Assembly: GCA_900474095.1 (NCBI GenBank)
Contig: UCOA01000101.1
Span: 1-53,852, forward strand
From: Hyphomicrobiales bacterium
Lineage (GTDB): Bacteria; Pseudomonadota; Alphaproteobacteria; Rhizobiales; Rhizobiaceae
Reading direction: 5' to 3'
DNA: 53,852 bases
A program made the translations under genes and the position numbers. The number at the start of each line of letters is the position of its first letter. Position 1 is the first letter of the stretch. The notes below the pieces were generated by a model. That model was not told the origin of the DNA. It worked only from the letters and a program-made list of their open reading frames with translations, and ran no database searches. Of the stretch, positions 52,946 to 53,852 are shown piece after piece.

Positions 52946-53852
52946 ATGACCCTCGAACGCCTGGCTCCGGCCATTTTCGTTTTGCTCTGGTCGACGGGTT
53001 GGGTGATGGCGAAATATGCCGGCATCTACGCCGATCCGCTGACCTTCCTGGTGTTGCGCTACCTGCTCGCCACGCTGCTTTTCGTCGGCTTCTGTCTCGC
53101 GACTGGAGCCGCCTGGCCGAAAACCTGGGCTGCGGCCGGGCATGCGGTAGTCTCCGGGATCTTCCTCCACGGGCTTTATCTCGGCGCCGTATGGTGGGCG
53201 ATCGGGCAAGGCGTTCCGGCGGCAATCTCCGGGATTATTGCCGGGCTGCAGCCGTTGATGACAGCGGCCGTGGCCCCCGCGCTGATCGGTGAAAACCTGT
53301 CGGGCCAGCAGAAACTTGGTCTGATTCTCGGCTTTTTCGGCATTGCACTGGCGGTCGTGCCGAAGGTCATGGCGATCGACACGGGCGCGACGCCAATCCA
53401 TCTGTTCCCGGTGATCATCAACGTTCTGGGCATGGCAGCCGTCACCTACGGCACGATCTATCAGAAGCGGCATCTACAGGACGGCGACATTCGCTCTATA
53501 GCGACATTGCAATATGTCGGGGCGCTGATCGTCACGGTACCGCTGGCATTTTACCTGGAGGAAATGCGGGTGGTCTGGAGCGTGCAGTTGTTCGCGGCGC
53601 TTGGCTGGGCGGTACTCGGCCTGTCGATGGGGGCCATCGCGTTGCTGCTCTATTTGATTCGACGCGGCCAGGTGTCGCGTGCGGCCTCGCTGATCTATCT
53701 GGTACCGCCGCTCGCCGCCGTGCAGGCCTGGCTGTTTTTCGATGAGGCGCTGACGCTGCCGATGATCATTGGGACGGTGATCGCGGTCACCGGCGTCTAT
53801 CTTACCAATCGCAAGACCATCTCGTCCCCAAATAAAAAACGGCGGGTCGAGC
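52946..53852 (+). CDS. EamA-family (DMT) transporter, 3' end outside window
   Basis: At least 302 residues, open at the window edge. ATG 52946 follows CAGGAG. Two EamA repeats, each of about five membrane helices: 'FVLLWSTGWVMAKYAGIYADPLTFLVLRY' opens the first, and the second ends 'LVPPLAAVQAWLFFDEALTLPMIIGTVIAVTGVYL', the family signature. Such proteins export metabolites or amino acids; no substrate can be assigned. Only the tail is missing. Confidence 0.9.
   Translation, partial: MTLERLAPAIFVLLWSTGWVMAKYAGIYADPLTFLVLRYLLATLLFVGFCLATGAAWPKTWAAAGHAVVSGIFLHGLYLGAVWWAIGQGVPAAISGIIAGLQPLMTAAVAPALIGENLSGQQKLGLILGFFGIALAVVPKVMAIDTGATPIHLFPVIINVLGMAAVTYGTIYQKRHLQDGDIRSIATLQYVGALIVTVPLAFYLEEMRVVWSVQLFAALGWAVLGLSMGAIALLLYLIRRGQVSRAASLIYLVPPLAAVQAWLFFDEALTLPMIIGTVIAVTGVYLTNRKTISSPNKKRRVE

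Overview
The window comes from a Rhizobiaceae chromosome of the Agrobacterium/Rhizobium group. This rests on a recognisable gbpR-chvE-gguA-gguB-gguC locus, an L-arabonate dehydratase of the 579-residue Rhizobium type, an IdhA-type inositol dehydrogenase, and the alphaproteobacterial trio of permuted ATP-grasp, alpha-E and transglutaminase-like proteins. All assignments come from reading translated proteins and local motifs; no database search was run.

Left flank (1-5.4 kb): the end of a peptide/nickel-type ABC transporter operon (two permeases and two ATPases with start/stop overlaps), a FAD-linked oxidase, a YbaK-type deacylase and a possible small secreted protein.

Inserted element (about 5.68-31.99 kb): a 26.3 kb integrative element sits in tRNA-Arg(CCG). 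The 3' part of the tRNA is duplicated as a 46-bp perfect direct repeat (5682-5727 and 31945-31990), with a P4-type tyrosine integrase just inside the left copy and shared TGCTTCCT repeats at both ends. Cargo comes in modules: (a) control genes (Arc-like repressor, AlpA-like HTH, a probable winged-helix protein, a DUF6074-like protein); (b) a partial phage module with a 1023-residue tape measure protein, a LamG protein and an S24-like protein, but no terminase, portal or capsid gene; (c) many small membrane or secreted proteins, two behind near-identical promoter/leader copies; (d) a defence-like stretch with HEPN-like, uracil-DNA-glycosylase-like, HTH and restriction-endonuclease-like genes and an unrecognised pair of membrane-associated genes; (e) a ruined second integrase; (f) an XRE-controlled divergent locus whose rightward arm encodes three small twin-arginine-signal proteins around an S24-fold protein that has lost both catalytic residues. 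Module (f) and the pair at 24.7-26.4 kb are the best candidates for undescribed systems.

Right flank (32-53.9 kb): a xylose-type ABC transporter (xylFHG) transcribed away from a ROK repressor with a perfect palindromic operator, then idhA, two small genes, and the galactose/arabinose locus gbpR-chvE-gguABC. This is followed by an alpha-ketoglutarate semialdehyde dehydrogenase and L-arabonate dehydratase. GguC, the dehydratase and the dehydrogenase together would convert L-arabonate to 2-oxoglutarate; the sugar dehydrogenase and lactonase are not in the window. A PIN-domain remnant, the transglutaminase/alpha-E/ATP-grasp operon and an EamA exporter cut by the window edge complete the region.
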